Positions 1 through 5,369 are shown, counted from the first letter of the stretch. The stretch is DNA of 5,461 nt from Novosphingobium sp. 9U (GCF_902506425.1 NZ_LR732470.1:1-5461), one strand, 5' to 3'. Notes: generated by a model not told the origin, from the sequence alone. Made by a program: numbers and translations.

Positions 1-863
1 ATCAGGAACAGGCGCCGTCCCTGTTCGCGCGGTTCTGCGGCCGCGCCGCCAAGCACCTCGCAAGCGGCATCGGCTACGCGCTCACCCTGAACGAGCCCAA
101 TCTCATCGGCATGTTGCCGATGCTGCTTCCCAAGGACAGTGGCGCGCGGCTGCTCGCCGAGGACAAGCTGATGTCGCAAGCCGTCGCCAAGTCGATGAAC
201 GTGCCTCTGTACCTGTCGGGCAACGGGCTGTTCCTGCCTGACGCAGCCGTCGTTCAAGCAAATCTGATTGCCGGACACAAGGCCGCGCGCGAGGCGATGA
301 AAGCCGCGCGTCCGGACCTGCCGGTCGGTGTCAGCCTCGCGATGAACGACGACCAGGCCGTGGGTGCCGCCAGCATGCGCGACAGCATTCGCGCACGGCT
401 CTATGATCCCTGGCTAGAGGCCGCGCGTGCCGACGATTTCATCGGCGTCCAGAACTATTGGCGCGCGGTGTGGGACGCGAGCCATCGCCTGCCCGCGCCA
501 CCGGGGGTCGTGACCGACGAGAACGGGTCGGAGCTTTACGCACCGTCTCTAGCGAACGCGGCCCGCTACGCCCATTCGAAGTGCGGAGTTCCGGTGGTCG
601 TCACCGAGCATGGTTGCAACGTCCTCGACGATGCGAAGCGCGCGAAGTTCATCCCTGCTGCCCTTGCCGAATTGCGCAAGGCCATGGACGAGGGCCTGCC
701 GGTGCGCGGCTACACGCACTGGTCGCTGATCGACAACTACGAGTGGTTCTTCGGTTACAAGCCGCGCTACGGCCTCCACTCGCTCGACCGGACGACATTC
801 GCCCGCACGCCAAAGCCGAGCGCAGCGGTGCTGGGCGACATCGCCCGTCGCAACTCGCTCTAG
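1..863 (+). CDS. Family 1 glycoside hydrolase (beta-glucosidase-like), 5' end cut by window edge
   Basis: Reading from base 3 gives 286 residues up to the TAG at 861-863. GH1 enzymes are usually 430-480 residues, so about 150 N-terminal residues lie outside the window. GH1 enzymes are retaining beta-glycosidases acting on beta-glucosides or related sugars. Both catalytic glutamates are visible: the acid/base Glu in TLNEPN (codon 93-95) and the nucleophile Glu in VVTEHG (codon 606-608). The glycone-binding segment WSLIDNYEW follows at about 721-753. The nucleophile motif reads EHG where most family members have ENG. The internal ATG at 111 lies after the acid/base motif and is not the true start. 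No signal peptide can be judged. The frame is clean, so the gene is probably functional, and it is likely co-transcribed with the transporter 13 nt downstream. The family call is firm; the substrate is unknown. Confidence 0.93.
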   Translation, partial: QEQAPSLFARFCGRAAKHLASGIGYALTLNEPNLIGMLPMLLPKDSGARLLAEDKLMSQAVAKSMNVPLYLSGNGLFLPDAAVVQANLIAGHKAAREAMKAARPDLPVGVSLAMNDDQAVGAASMRDSIRARLYDPWLEAARADDFIGVQNYWRAVWDASHRLPAPPGVVTDENGSELYAPSLANAARYAHSKCGVPVVVTEHGCNVLDDAKRAKFIPAALAELRKAMDEGLPVRGYTHWSLIDNYEWFFGYKPRYGLHSLDRTTFARTPKPSAAVLGDIARRNSL

Positions 864-868
864 AAGGA
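863..868 (+). promoter_or_regulatory. Ribosome binding site of the MFS transporter gene
   Basis: GAAGGA lies 8 nt before the ATG at 877. It begins on the last base of the upstream stop codon, which suggests translational linkage within a two-gene operon and supports this start. Confidence 0.7.
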
Positions 869-876
869 CTCCGTCG

Positions 877-2145
877 ATGGCGTTCGCCCACACTCCTGAC
901 GCGTCGATAACGGACGCCGCGCCTTCGGCCGTGGAAGAGTTGAAGCGCGGCTGGCGCCCGCTCGTCGCCTGCTCCATTGGGATCGGGCTGGGCCTGTCGC
1001 CGATACCCGCCTATACCGCCGGCATATTTGCTTCGGCGCTCGAGCAGGATATCGGCTGGCCGCGCAGCCAGATACTGGTCACGCTGACCTTCATACCCGT
1101 CGCACTCATCAGCCTTGGCGCGATCGTCGGCCGCTTGGCCGACCGGATCGGCGCGCGCAAGGTGGCAATCTGCTCGACGATCGGCCTCAGCCTTTCCTTC
1201 GTTCTCTTGGCGACGATAAGCCGCACGATCGGGCACTTCTACGCGGCCTGGGGGTGCCTTGCGGTGGTTTCTCTCGGCACGCTGCCAACCACTTATGCGC
1301 GGGTGATAACCGGCTGGTTCGACAGGGCGCGCGGCCTTGCGCTGGGCATTGCGCTGGCCGGCACCGGAGTGACCGGCGTGCTCGCGCCGTTCTACCTGAA
1401 CTGGGTGATCGGCGCCTATGGGTGGCGTGTCGGCTATCTCGCCTACGGCGCGCTTCCGCTGGTCATTGCATTGCCTGTCCTGATCGCATGGCTCAAGGAA
1501 CCTGAGCGCGCCAGCCAGGCTGCGCGGGCGTCGGAAGCGGCGGGAGCGTCCGTTCGTGCCGCTCTTCACGACTATCGGTTCTGGGCACTCGCACTTGCCG
1601 CCCTGGGCCTCGCTGCCGGGACCTCGGGATTGATGCCCAACCTCGTTCCGCTGCTGAGCGAGCACGGCATCTCGAAGCAGTCCGCGACGACCGTGATGGC
1701 GGCGATGGCGATCAGCGTCACCGGAGGGCGCCTGCTGTCGGGTGTTCTGCTCGACCGCCTGCGCGCGCCGTTTGTCGCGCTCATCGTTGTCACGCCAGCC
1801 GTACTCGCTCTTGCTGCCCTGGCGCAGCCTGGTATCGAACTGACGACGGGCATCGCCTGCGGCGTGACGATCGGCCTAGTGGCCGGCGCCGAGTTCGACC
1901 TCGTCGCTTATCTCATCGGCCGGTACTTTGGCCGCCGACATTTCAGCGAGCTCTATTCGATCCAGTATGCCATTTTTGGGCTCGGCGCCGGCTTTGCGCC
2001 GGCTGTGTACGGCGGGCTGCGCGACCGCATGGGAAGCTACGACATGACCATCGTGACTTCGGCGGTTCTGTTCGTCTGCTCGATCGCCGCCTTCTTCACA
2101 CTAGGCCGCTATCCCGCGCACGGGGATGCCATTTTCGCGGAGTGA
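877..2145 (+). CDS. MFS transporter, monocarboxylate/oxalate-formate-antiporter-like
   Basis: This 422-residue protein has the usual length for a 12-helix major facilitator. A hydrophilic N-terminus of about 27 residues precedes the first hydrophobic span (about 28-52). Alternating hydrophobic spans follow to about residue 410, with a hydrophilic linker at about 207-232 between the two six-helix halves. The signature motif A is seen as GRLADRIGARK at residues 85-95, and a related SGVLLDRLRAPF lies near residue 288 in the second half. The stretch GAEFDLVAYLIGRYFG (about 337-352) resembles the monocarboxylate/OFA-type MFS branch. It should act as a secondary transporter in the inner membrane. 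The gene sits 13 nt after the glycoside hydrolase, so uptake of the same glycoside or release of its product is a reasonable inference. The substrate cannot be read from sequence. The frame is intact. Confidence 0.93.
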   Translation: MAFAHTPDASITDAAPSAVEELKRGWRPLVACSIGIGLGLSPIPAYTAGIFASALEQDIGWPRSQILVTLTFIPVALISLGAIVGRLADRIGARKVAICSTIGLSLSFVLLATISRTIGHFYAAWGCLAVVSLGTLPTTYARVITGWFDRARGLALGIALAGTGVTGVLAPFYLNWVIGAYGWRVGYLAYGALPLVIALPVLIAWLKEPERASQAARASEAAGASVRAALHDYRFWALALAALGLAAGTSGLMPNLVPLLSEHGISKQSATTVMAAMAISVTGGRLLSGVLLDRLRAPFVALIVVTPAVLALAALAQPGIELTTGIACGVTIGLVAGAEFDLVAYLIGRYFGRRHFSELYSIQYAIFGLGAGFAPAVYGGLRDRMGSYDMTIVTSAVLFVCSIAAFFTLGRYPAHGDAIFAE

Positions 2146-2268
2146 CCTGATCCGCACTCAGTTTGAGCGCCCACGCAGCGCGGCGCCCGACCTTCGCCGG
2201 CTGACCGTGTCAAGACCAGGCAAAAACACAGTCAGGGTCCAGTAAATTTGCTTGAGCGAGCAGCGCAC

Positions 2269-2303
2269 AGGCAAACTTTTTTGCTTTGTCGGCCTGCCTT
2301 TTT
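2269..2303 (+). terminator. Possible weak terminator after the MFS gene
   Basis: AGGCA (2269-2273) can pair with TGCCT (2295-2299), which is followed by a run of Ts to 2303. An alternative inner stem, GCAAA/TTTGC (2271-2284), is also possible. The stem is short and the loop large, so this is a tentative call. Confidence 0.3.
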
Positions 2304-2320
2304 CGGGGACGGAATGTCTG

Positions 2321-2339
2321 ATGTTTGTTGCTCGAACAT
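2321..2339 (+). promoter_or_regulatory. Imperfect palindrome, possible operator upstream of the TonB receptor remnant
   Basis: ATGTTTG-TTGCT-CGAACAT has 7-bp arms with one mismatch around a 5-bp centre. It ends about 73 bp before the receptor ATG at 2413, a plausible position for a repressor site. No regulator gene is present in the window, so the assignment is inference. Confidence 0.3.
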
Positions 2340-2412
2340 TAACTGCGCAGTCGTTTGTGCCACTTTGGTTGCTTGTTAGCCAATCCTCTAACGCTTCGAA
2401 GGAAGAAGCGAC

Positions 2413-2873
2413 ATGAACAGATCCGGATTTCTTCTGAGCGCTGCCGCGATCGTGATCGGGTCGCGGCCTCCTCGCCCGACGTGATCGACAATGGTGGTAT
2501 CGTCGTCACCGCGCACCGCCGCGAGGAGCGCCTCGTCGACATGCCAATCGCCATCTCGACCTCCTCAAGCGTGGCGATCACCGATCGCGGCTGAGCAGCG
2601 TCAGCTCGGTCGCGCAGCAGAGGCCCCGGTTCTAGTTCGACCGCGTCGCCACGGCTGGCGACGTTCGTCCGAGCCCGCGCGGTATCGCGCTGATCGGAGG
2701 GCGCTCAAACGTCACGATCATCGTCGACGGCATCGACGTCGTGGGTTTCAGCCTCAACATCGCGATTAGCGGCGGCAGTTTGCCGACCTCTACAACGCTC
2801 ATGATCCTCGAACGCGTCGCGGTGGTGATGGCGCCGCAGACGGTCTATTACGGTCACAGCGCCTTTGCGGCCG
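2413..2873 (+). pseudogene. TonB-dependent outer-membrane receptor, N-terminal remnant
   Basis: AAGGA at 2399-2403 precedes the ATG at 2413. The product starts like a signal peptide (MNRSGFLLSAAAIVIG), then a one-base loss near 2459 shifts to the frame reading VAASSPDVIDNGGIVVTAHR and REERLVDMPIAIS, the usual start of a TonB receptor plug domain. A second shift at about 2590 leads to LSSVSSVAQQ, an in-frame TAG at 2633-2635, and then the plug core (GGRSNVTIIVDGID, LERVAVV, APQTVYYGHSAFA). Homology stops near 2870. Only about 150 of the usual 700 or more codons remain, and the entire beta-barrel is missing. Intact relatives import siderophores or, in sphingomonads, often plant glycosides and oligosaccharides across the outer membrane. 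The position next to the hydrolase and transporter suggests a glycoside, but this is inference. The copy cannot function. Confidence 0.88.
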
Positions 2874-3258
2874 GCCACCACCTCAAGCGCGTCTTTATCT
2901 GGCACGTCATGGCAGCGTCGGCCGAACACGATCACCAGTTCGGTATCATAGTCGAAGCATTCATCGGCCTTCATCGGCAGGTGGATGACGCCGCCGTTCA
3001 TTGTTGCACTTGCTGGTTAATGGCAGGGCGGTGGGGTGGGTGTGCCCGTCTCCTCGGCATGTTCGCGGCAGTTGAAACCCACGCAGATGATCTTTTCCGG
3101 CTGCATGACGAGCGGCGCGAAAGAAACGTGCTCCGTCGGATGATGGCGGCGGCCCCGGGATCGATTTCGACAGCGGCGAGCAGATCAGCCAGTTCGGCAG
3201 CTCGTCGGTTCTTGAGCAGATCGTCCAGGTCATGGGGCGCGGGCATGGCCGTCCGCTC
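2870..3258 (-). pseudogene. Fumarylacetoacetate hydrolase (FAH) family protein, N-terminal remnant
   Basis: Read on the minus strand, an N-terminal piece (PAPHDLDDLLKN, then ADLLAAVEIDPGAAA) shifts frame near 3115-3130 into APLVMQPEKIICVGFN and CREHAEETGTP. This is the FAH-family start of the catalytic domain, including the conserved His and Glu of HAEE. A TAA stop at 3019-3017 interrupts the same frame, which resumes as NGGVIHLPMKA, FDYDTELVIVFGRR and DALEVVAG, corresponding to the metal-binding strand. Homology ends at about 2870, so the C-terminal half of the fold is gone. Members with this sequence pattern include hydrolases of 2,4-diketo-3-deoxy sugar acids in non-phosphorylative L-fucose and L-rhamnose breakdown, as well as ureidoglycolate lyase-like proteins. 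The exact substrate is not readable. The tail abuts the receptor remnant, and the start is fused to dehydrogenase sequence. Confidence 0.82.
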
Positions 3259-3267
3259 GCCTGCCGC

Positions 3268-3446
3268 CACGATACATCGATGATGTGCCCGACACGGCGC
3301 GTGCGCATGCCGGGCAGCACCGCTTTCATCATCGCGACCGGGCCGAACACATTCGCCGCACGTTGGCGCTGGAGGTGGTCCGTTGAGGACTCCTTTAACG
3401 CGCCTTCGTGGCCATAGCCGGCATTGTTGACGAGCACGTGATTCGC
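3268..3446 (-). pseudogene. Short-chain dehydrogenase/reductase (SDR), internal slice
   Basis: About 60 minus-strand codons carry the classical SDR core: HVLVNNAGYGHEGAL with the NNAG motif (about 3440-3396), then NVFGPVAMMKAVLPGM and GHIIDVS (ending near 3270), just where the family has its catalytic-serine strand. The Rossmann glycine motif before this slice and the YxxxK active site after it are both absent, so both ends have been lost. SDRs are NAD(P)-dependent oxidoreductases. Beside an FAH-family gene on the same strand, this one may have belonged to a sugar-acid oxidation pathway, but that is inference. After HIIDVS the sequence passes straight into the FAH remnant, and upstream of codon HV it meets plus-strand sbcD. 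The longer open frame covering this region is an accident of several joined fragments. Confidence 0.8.
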
Positions 3447-3448
3447 CG

Positions 3449-3753
3449 CCCGCGCGCACCCCGCGCAGGCGGTCACGGCCGAGACCACGGAGCGTTACGC
3501 CAGCTCCCCCGTCCCGCTCTCCGGCATTGAGCGCGGCTCTCGCCATTCAGTTGCGGTCATGCGGTTCTCGGCCACTGGCTGCGAAGTGGAACTGGCACCC
3601 ATCCCCCGCCCCGTCGCCTTCCTGAACGTCGACCCGGCCAAAATGGCCGGCGCAGTCGCCGCGATCGAAGCGCTGAAAACGAACGCAGAAGGGCCACCCG
3701 AACGCTGACCGTTCATCGACATCGCCGTGCTCGTGGGCGGACCCGAACCGCAG
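3449..3753 (+). pseudogene. sbcD: SbcD exonuclease subunit, internal C-terminal-half remnant (part 1)
   Basis: The plus frame from about 3451 reads AHPAQAVTAETTERYASSP, VPLSGIERGSRHSVAV, CEVELAPIPRPVAFL and, after an in-frame TGA at 3706-3708, PFIDIAVLVGGPEP. This follows the SbcD pattern after the phosphoesterase domain (GH.H..Q.V, RY.GSP.PLSF.E, then P.PRP..FL). SbcD (an Mre11 homologue) is the nuclease of the SbcCD complex, which cuts hairpins and processes DNA ends. The whole N-terminal metallophosphoesterase domain, about 250 residues, is missing upstream, where SDR sequence begins. The reading ends at GGPEP and resumes on the opposite strand at 4183. The small ATG-started ORF at 3559 is only a piece of this relic. 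Identification rests on motif order recalled from the family and on the adjacent sbcD tail and sbcC head. Confidence 0.75.
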
Positions 3754-3932
3754 AGCGGGATATCGGCAAACAGTTTCAGGAACACCGCATCGAGCAGGAT
3801 GGGCTCATCTGCACCGGTCAGCCCGGTCATCGCGAAGATTCCCGGGCCGGCGAGCGTTTCGGCCTTGCAAACGACCTGGAAATCGTCCGCCATGTTGGCG
3901 AGGTTGCTGCGCAGGATCGTGAGAGTACGCAT
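3754..3932 (-). pseudogene. sbcC: SbcC ATPase subunit, N-terminal head (inverted)
   Basis: Starting at the ATG 3932-3930, the minus strand reads MRTLTILRSNLANMADDF, then ETLAGPGIFAMTGLTGADEP and ILLDAVFLKLFADIP. This is the start of SbcC, the SMC/Rad50-like ATPase partner of SbcD. The Walker A loop, which in the family reads GPTGAGKST, is here GLTGADEPI at residues 37-45. The essential lysine is lost and ATP binding should be abolished. Homology stops at about residue 59 (near 3756), exactly where the inversion boundary is placed. The next SbcC residues are found on the plus strand from about 4184. The open frame continues to 3495 on this strand but there is only antisense to sbcD. Confidence 0.8.
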
Positions 3933-4183
3933 CAGTCGTCCTCGCCGGCAGTTTCGGTCTGCACGAGCATCGCGGAGTAGGGCCCGGCGAGGTCCTCGGG
4001 CGGAGCCTCGCCAGCATACTCGCGACAGAACAGCGCCGCGAAGACTTAGCGCGGACCGGGCTCGGCAAGGTCGGTGCCCGAGCGCGGGCCGCCGCCTGTG
4101 TTCGCTGCCTGGGTGCGCAAGGTGGCAATTTGCACGAGGCGCAGCGACTTGTCCTCGAGCGTCACAAGGATACGGGCCTGCAG
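3932..4183 (-). pseudogene. sbcD: SbcD C-terminal tail (part 2, inverted)
   Basis: On the minus strand from 4183 the frame reads LQARILVTLEDKSLRLVQIA, then TLRTQAANTGGG and GTDLAEPGPR. A TAA stop at 4048-4046 falls where relatives have a charged residue, probably a single change from GAA. The same frame continues VFAALFCREYAGEAPPEDL and ends ETAGEDD at the TGA 3934-3932. This matches SbcD C-termini, which have a conserved basic strand followed by a VF..L.....G..PP.. helix. The TGA overlaps the next start by one base (TGATG), the usual sbcD-sbcC operon arrangement. It continues the sense of the plus-strand piece ending at 3753, so the two parts were separated by an inversion. Confidence 0.75.
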
Positions 4184-4858
4184 GTGCGCCCCACGCGCAT
4201 CGGGCGATGGGGGCACTGAGGAAGCGGGCATCAGCGCACGCGAATGCCGCTCGGTTCTGCGTCGCGGCGCAGGGGAGGACCATGCCGAGGACGATTTCGG
4301 GATGCCCGGCGGCACCTACCGTCCACTGGAGCGTGCGGCGCGCGCGCACTAAGGCAAACGGCTGACTGCAGGGCCATAACCATGCTTTCGACCGCCTCGA
4401 CACCGGCGAGCCCATGGGCGGGACTCACGCCGAGCGCCATCGGCACCGTCATCGGCCTTTCCGCCAAGCAGTTCACCCGCGCCGTGCTGCTGGCGCATGG
4501 CGACTTCGAGGCTTTCATACGCGTCTATGCCAACGACCGGGCGGCACTGCTGGAGCAGCTAACCGGCTCGCAGGTCTACACCCCCCTCGGCTGCGCTGCC
4601 TACGAGAAAGCCCGCGTGATGCGCGTAAGGCTCAGCGTTCTCCCCCAGCGCATCGCCGCCCAGCACGGGCTCGATGACGAGAGCCGCGCCGAAGCGAAGC
4701 TGCCCCGGCCGCAGCGCGAACCGATCACAACTCGGCACAGGCCGCATTGGAAGCACTGCAGTGCGGGGCCCTCCGTCTCCAGCACGGCCGCGACCTCGCT
4801 GCCGAAGTGAGCCGGGCGCAGCAGGTCGCCGATGTGGCGCTGGCCACACTCCACAAAA
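4184..4858 (+). pseudogene. sbcC: SbcC ATPase subunit, continuation of N-terminal region (part 2)
   Basis: Plus-strand SbcC sequence follows the head in order: GISARECRSVLRRGAGEDHA and GGTY; a frame change near 4322 to WSVRRARTKANG; an in-frame TGA at 4363-4365 (probably from CGA); LQGHNHAFDRLDTGEPMGGT; a shift near 4425-4435 to IGLSAKQFTRAVLLAHGDF, EAFIRVYANDRAALLEQLTG and RIAAQHGLDDE; and a shift near 4695-4730 to AQAALEALQCGALRLQHGRD and LAAEVSRAQQVADVALATL. The QFTRAVLLA.GDF.AF block is a strong SbcC hallmark before the coiled coil. Similarity ends near 4858, so about 200 codons are visible here, and the long coiled coil, zinc hook and C-terminal ATPase lobe of a roughly 1000-residue protein are missing. 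The copy is non-functional. Confidence 0.87.
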
Positions 4859-4999
4859 TACTCCCTGATGCAAATTCCAGTCCTGGCATTCAGGGCAATG
4901 TCCTTGACGATCTGAAGTCTCGCGACTCGGATCTAAGCTGCAGAAACCAGGCAAAAAACCGCTCTGGGATGCGCCCATCAGTTATGAAATATTTGATAT
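4859..4999. other. Unassigned stretch between sbcC remnant and tRNA-fMet
   Basis: After the sbcC similarity ends, base composition becomes less GC-rich. On the minus strand about 25 codons (near 4933-4858) read like protein, including RLQIVKDIALNARTG and CIREYFVE. They have no start codon, follow a stop, and are not recognised by me. The rest has no coding signal. A six-base T run on the minus strand (As at 4953-4958) lies 42 bases past the tRNA and may belong to a terminator. Confidence 0.4.
4945..4980 (-). terminator. Possible terminator of the rRNA operon after tRNA-fMet
   Basis: On the minus strand TGGGCGCATCCCA can form a short TGGG/CCCA stem and is followed by GAGCGG and six Ts (4958-4953). 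The stem is weak and separated from the T run, so this is only a candidate, supported mainly by its position downstream of the last gene of the operon. Confidence 0.3.
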
Positions 5000-5076
<77 letters not shown>

Positions 5077-5086
5077 TCACCATGTT

Positions 5087-5105
5087 GGGCTGGTTGGGCC
5101 AGCCC
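5087..5105 (-). other. Leader hairpin immediately upstream of tRNA-fMet
   Basis: GGGCTGG (5087-5093) and CCAGCCC (5099-5105) form a perfect 7-bp stem with a 5-nt loop, ending 10 bases before the tRNA 5' end. There is no T run, so it is more likely a processing structure than a terminator. Confidence 0.5.
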
Positions 5106-5122
5106 GGTAGGAGTTGTTTGTT

Positions 5123-5149
5123 GTCCATCTCGACTTTGTCGATCTGGAC
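5123..5149 (-). other. Hairpin in the 5S-tRNA spacer
   Basis: GTCCA (5123-5127) pairs with TGGAC (5145-5149) and TCGAC (5130-5134) with GTCGA (5138-5142). They are separated by a 2x2 mismatch (TC/TC) and closed by a TTT loop. It can be extended by CAGCCCG/CGGGCTG pairing between the flanking tRNA-like segments (5100-5106 and 5152-5158). Confidence 0.5.
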
Positions 5150-5151
5150 GG

Positions 5152-5169
5152 CGGGCTGCTCCACCCCGC
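5152..5169 (-). repeat. 18-bp partial copy of the tRNA-fMet 5' half
   Basis: GCGGGGTGGAGCAGCCCG on the minus strand is identical to tRNA-fMet bases 2-19 (5075-5058), in the same orientation, 94 bp upstream of the intact gene. Similarity stops on both sides. An 18-bp identity at this distance is very unlikely by chance. Confidence 0.85.
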
Positions 5170-5264
5170 TTGCGCCTGTGGGCGTTTGAGGCCCTGTGGC
5201 AGCGTTGTTTGTCCTTGCGCTTGGGCTTGGACGCGGGGGATGCTGCGGCCCCGCTGGAAACACG

Positions 5265-5319
5265 AAGAGGGCCTGTGAGGGCCCTCTTTGAGGGCCTGCC
5301 CTCGTGAGGGTTGGCCCTT
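5265..5319 (-). other. Two tandem hairpins in the 5S-tRNA spacer
   Basis: AAGAGGGCC (5265-5273) and GGCCCTCTT (5280-5288) form a perfect 9-bp stem with a 6-nt loop. Next to it, AGGGCC (5291-5296) pairs with GGCCCT (5313-5318) around an inner CCCT/AGGG stem. The elements share the AGGGCC core, so alternative pairings are possible. They probably act in rRNA precursor folding or cleavage; no T tract follows. Confidence 0.55.
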
Positions 5320-5369
5320 TGTCATGTGAATGGGTTTTTGTGATCCTTACGAAAGCGCGCCGGCTTCAA

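Larger units (their letters stand above)
2146..2412 (+). other. Intergenic spacer between MFS gene and TonB receptor remnant
   Basis: No coding sequence is convincing here. The second half (about 2215-2400) is richer in A and T than the flanking genes, as expected for a regulatory region. It contains a weak terminator-like hairpin and an imperfect palindrome, listed separately. No clear sigma-70 promoter pair stands out. Confidence 0.6.
5077..5369 (-). other. 5S rRNA to tRNA-fMet transcribed spacer, hairpin-rich
   Basis: This is a non-coding spacer of the rRNA precursor. It contains two tandem hairpins near the 5S side, a hairpin with a 3-nt loop (5123-5149), a hairpin just before the tRNA (5087-5105), and two partial copies of tRNA-fMet sequence. 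Each is described separately. Open frames across it are chance products of this structure. Confidence 0.7.

Noticed and set aside
649..1665. 338-codon minus-strand open frame
   Set aside because: It is antisense to the hydrolase and transporter, low in hydrophobic residues and rich in Arg and Gly, typical of a shadow frame in GC-rich DNA.
3545..3612. Minus-strand GASSTSQPVAEN, resembling an SDR Rossmann glycine motif
   Set aside because: It lacks the GxxxGxG spacing, and the plus strand here reads clear SbcD (CEVELAPIPRPVAFL), so this is antisense coincidence.
1155..4130. Shared GCGCAAGGTGGCAAT in the transporter gene (about 1157) and the sbcD tail (about 4113)
   Set aside because: Reading frames and strands differ and flanks do not match, so it is a chance short identity.
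3495..4415. 306-codon open frame on the minus strand
   Set aside because: Only codons in 3932-3754 read as SbcC. The upstream part runs out of frame across the sbcD tail and antisense to plus-strand sbcC, and the downstream part is antisense to plus-strand sbcD. It is not a real gene.
2215..4957. 12-bp direct repeat ACCAGGCAAAAA at 2215-2226 and 4946-4957 flanking the decayed block
   Set aside because: It contains a low-complexity A run, no target-site or mobile-element features accompany it, and a match of this length can arise by chance. It is not enough to claim an insertion boundary.
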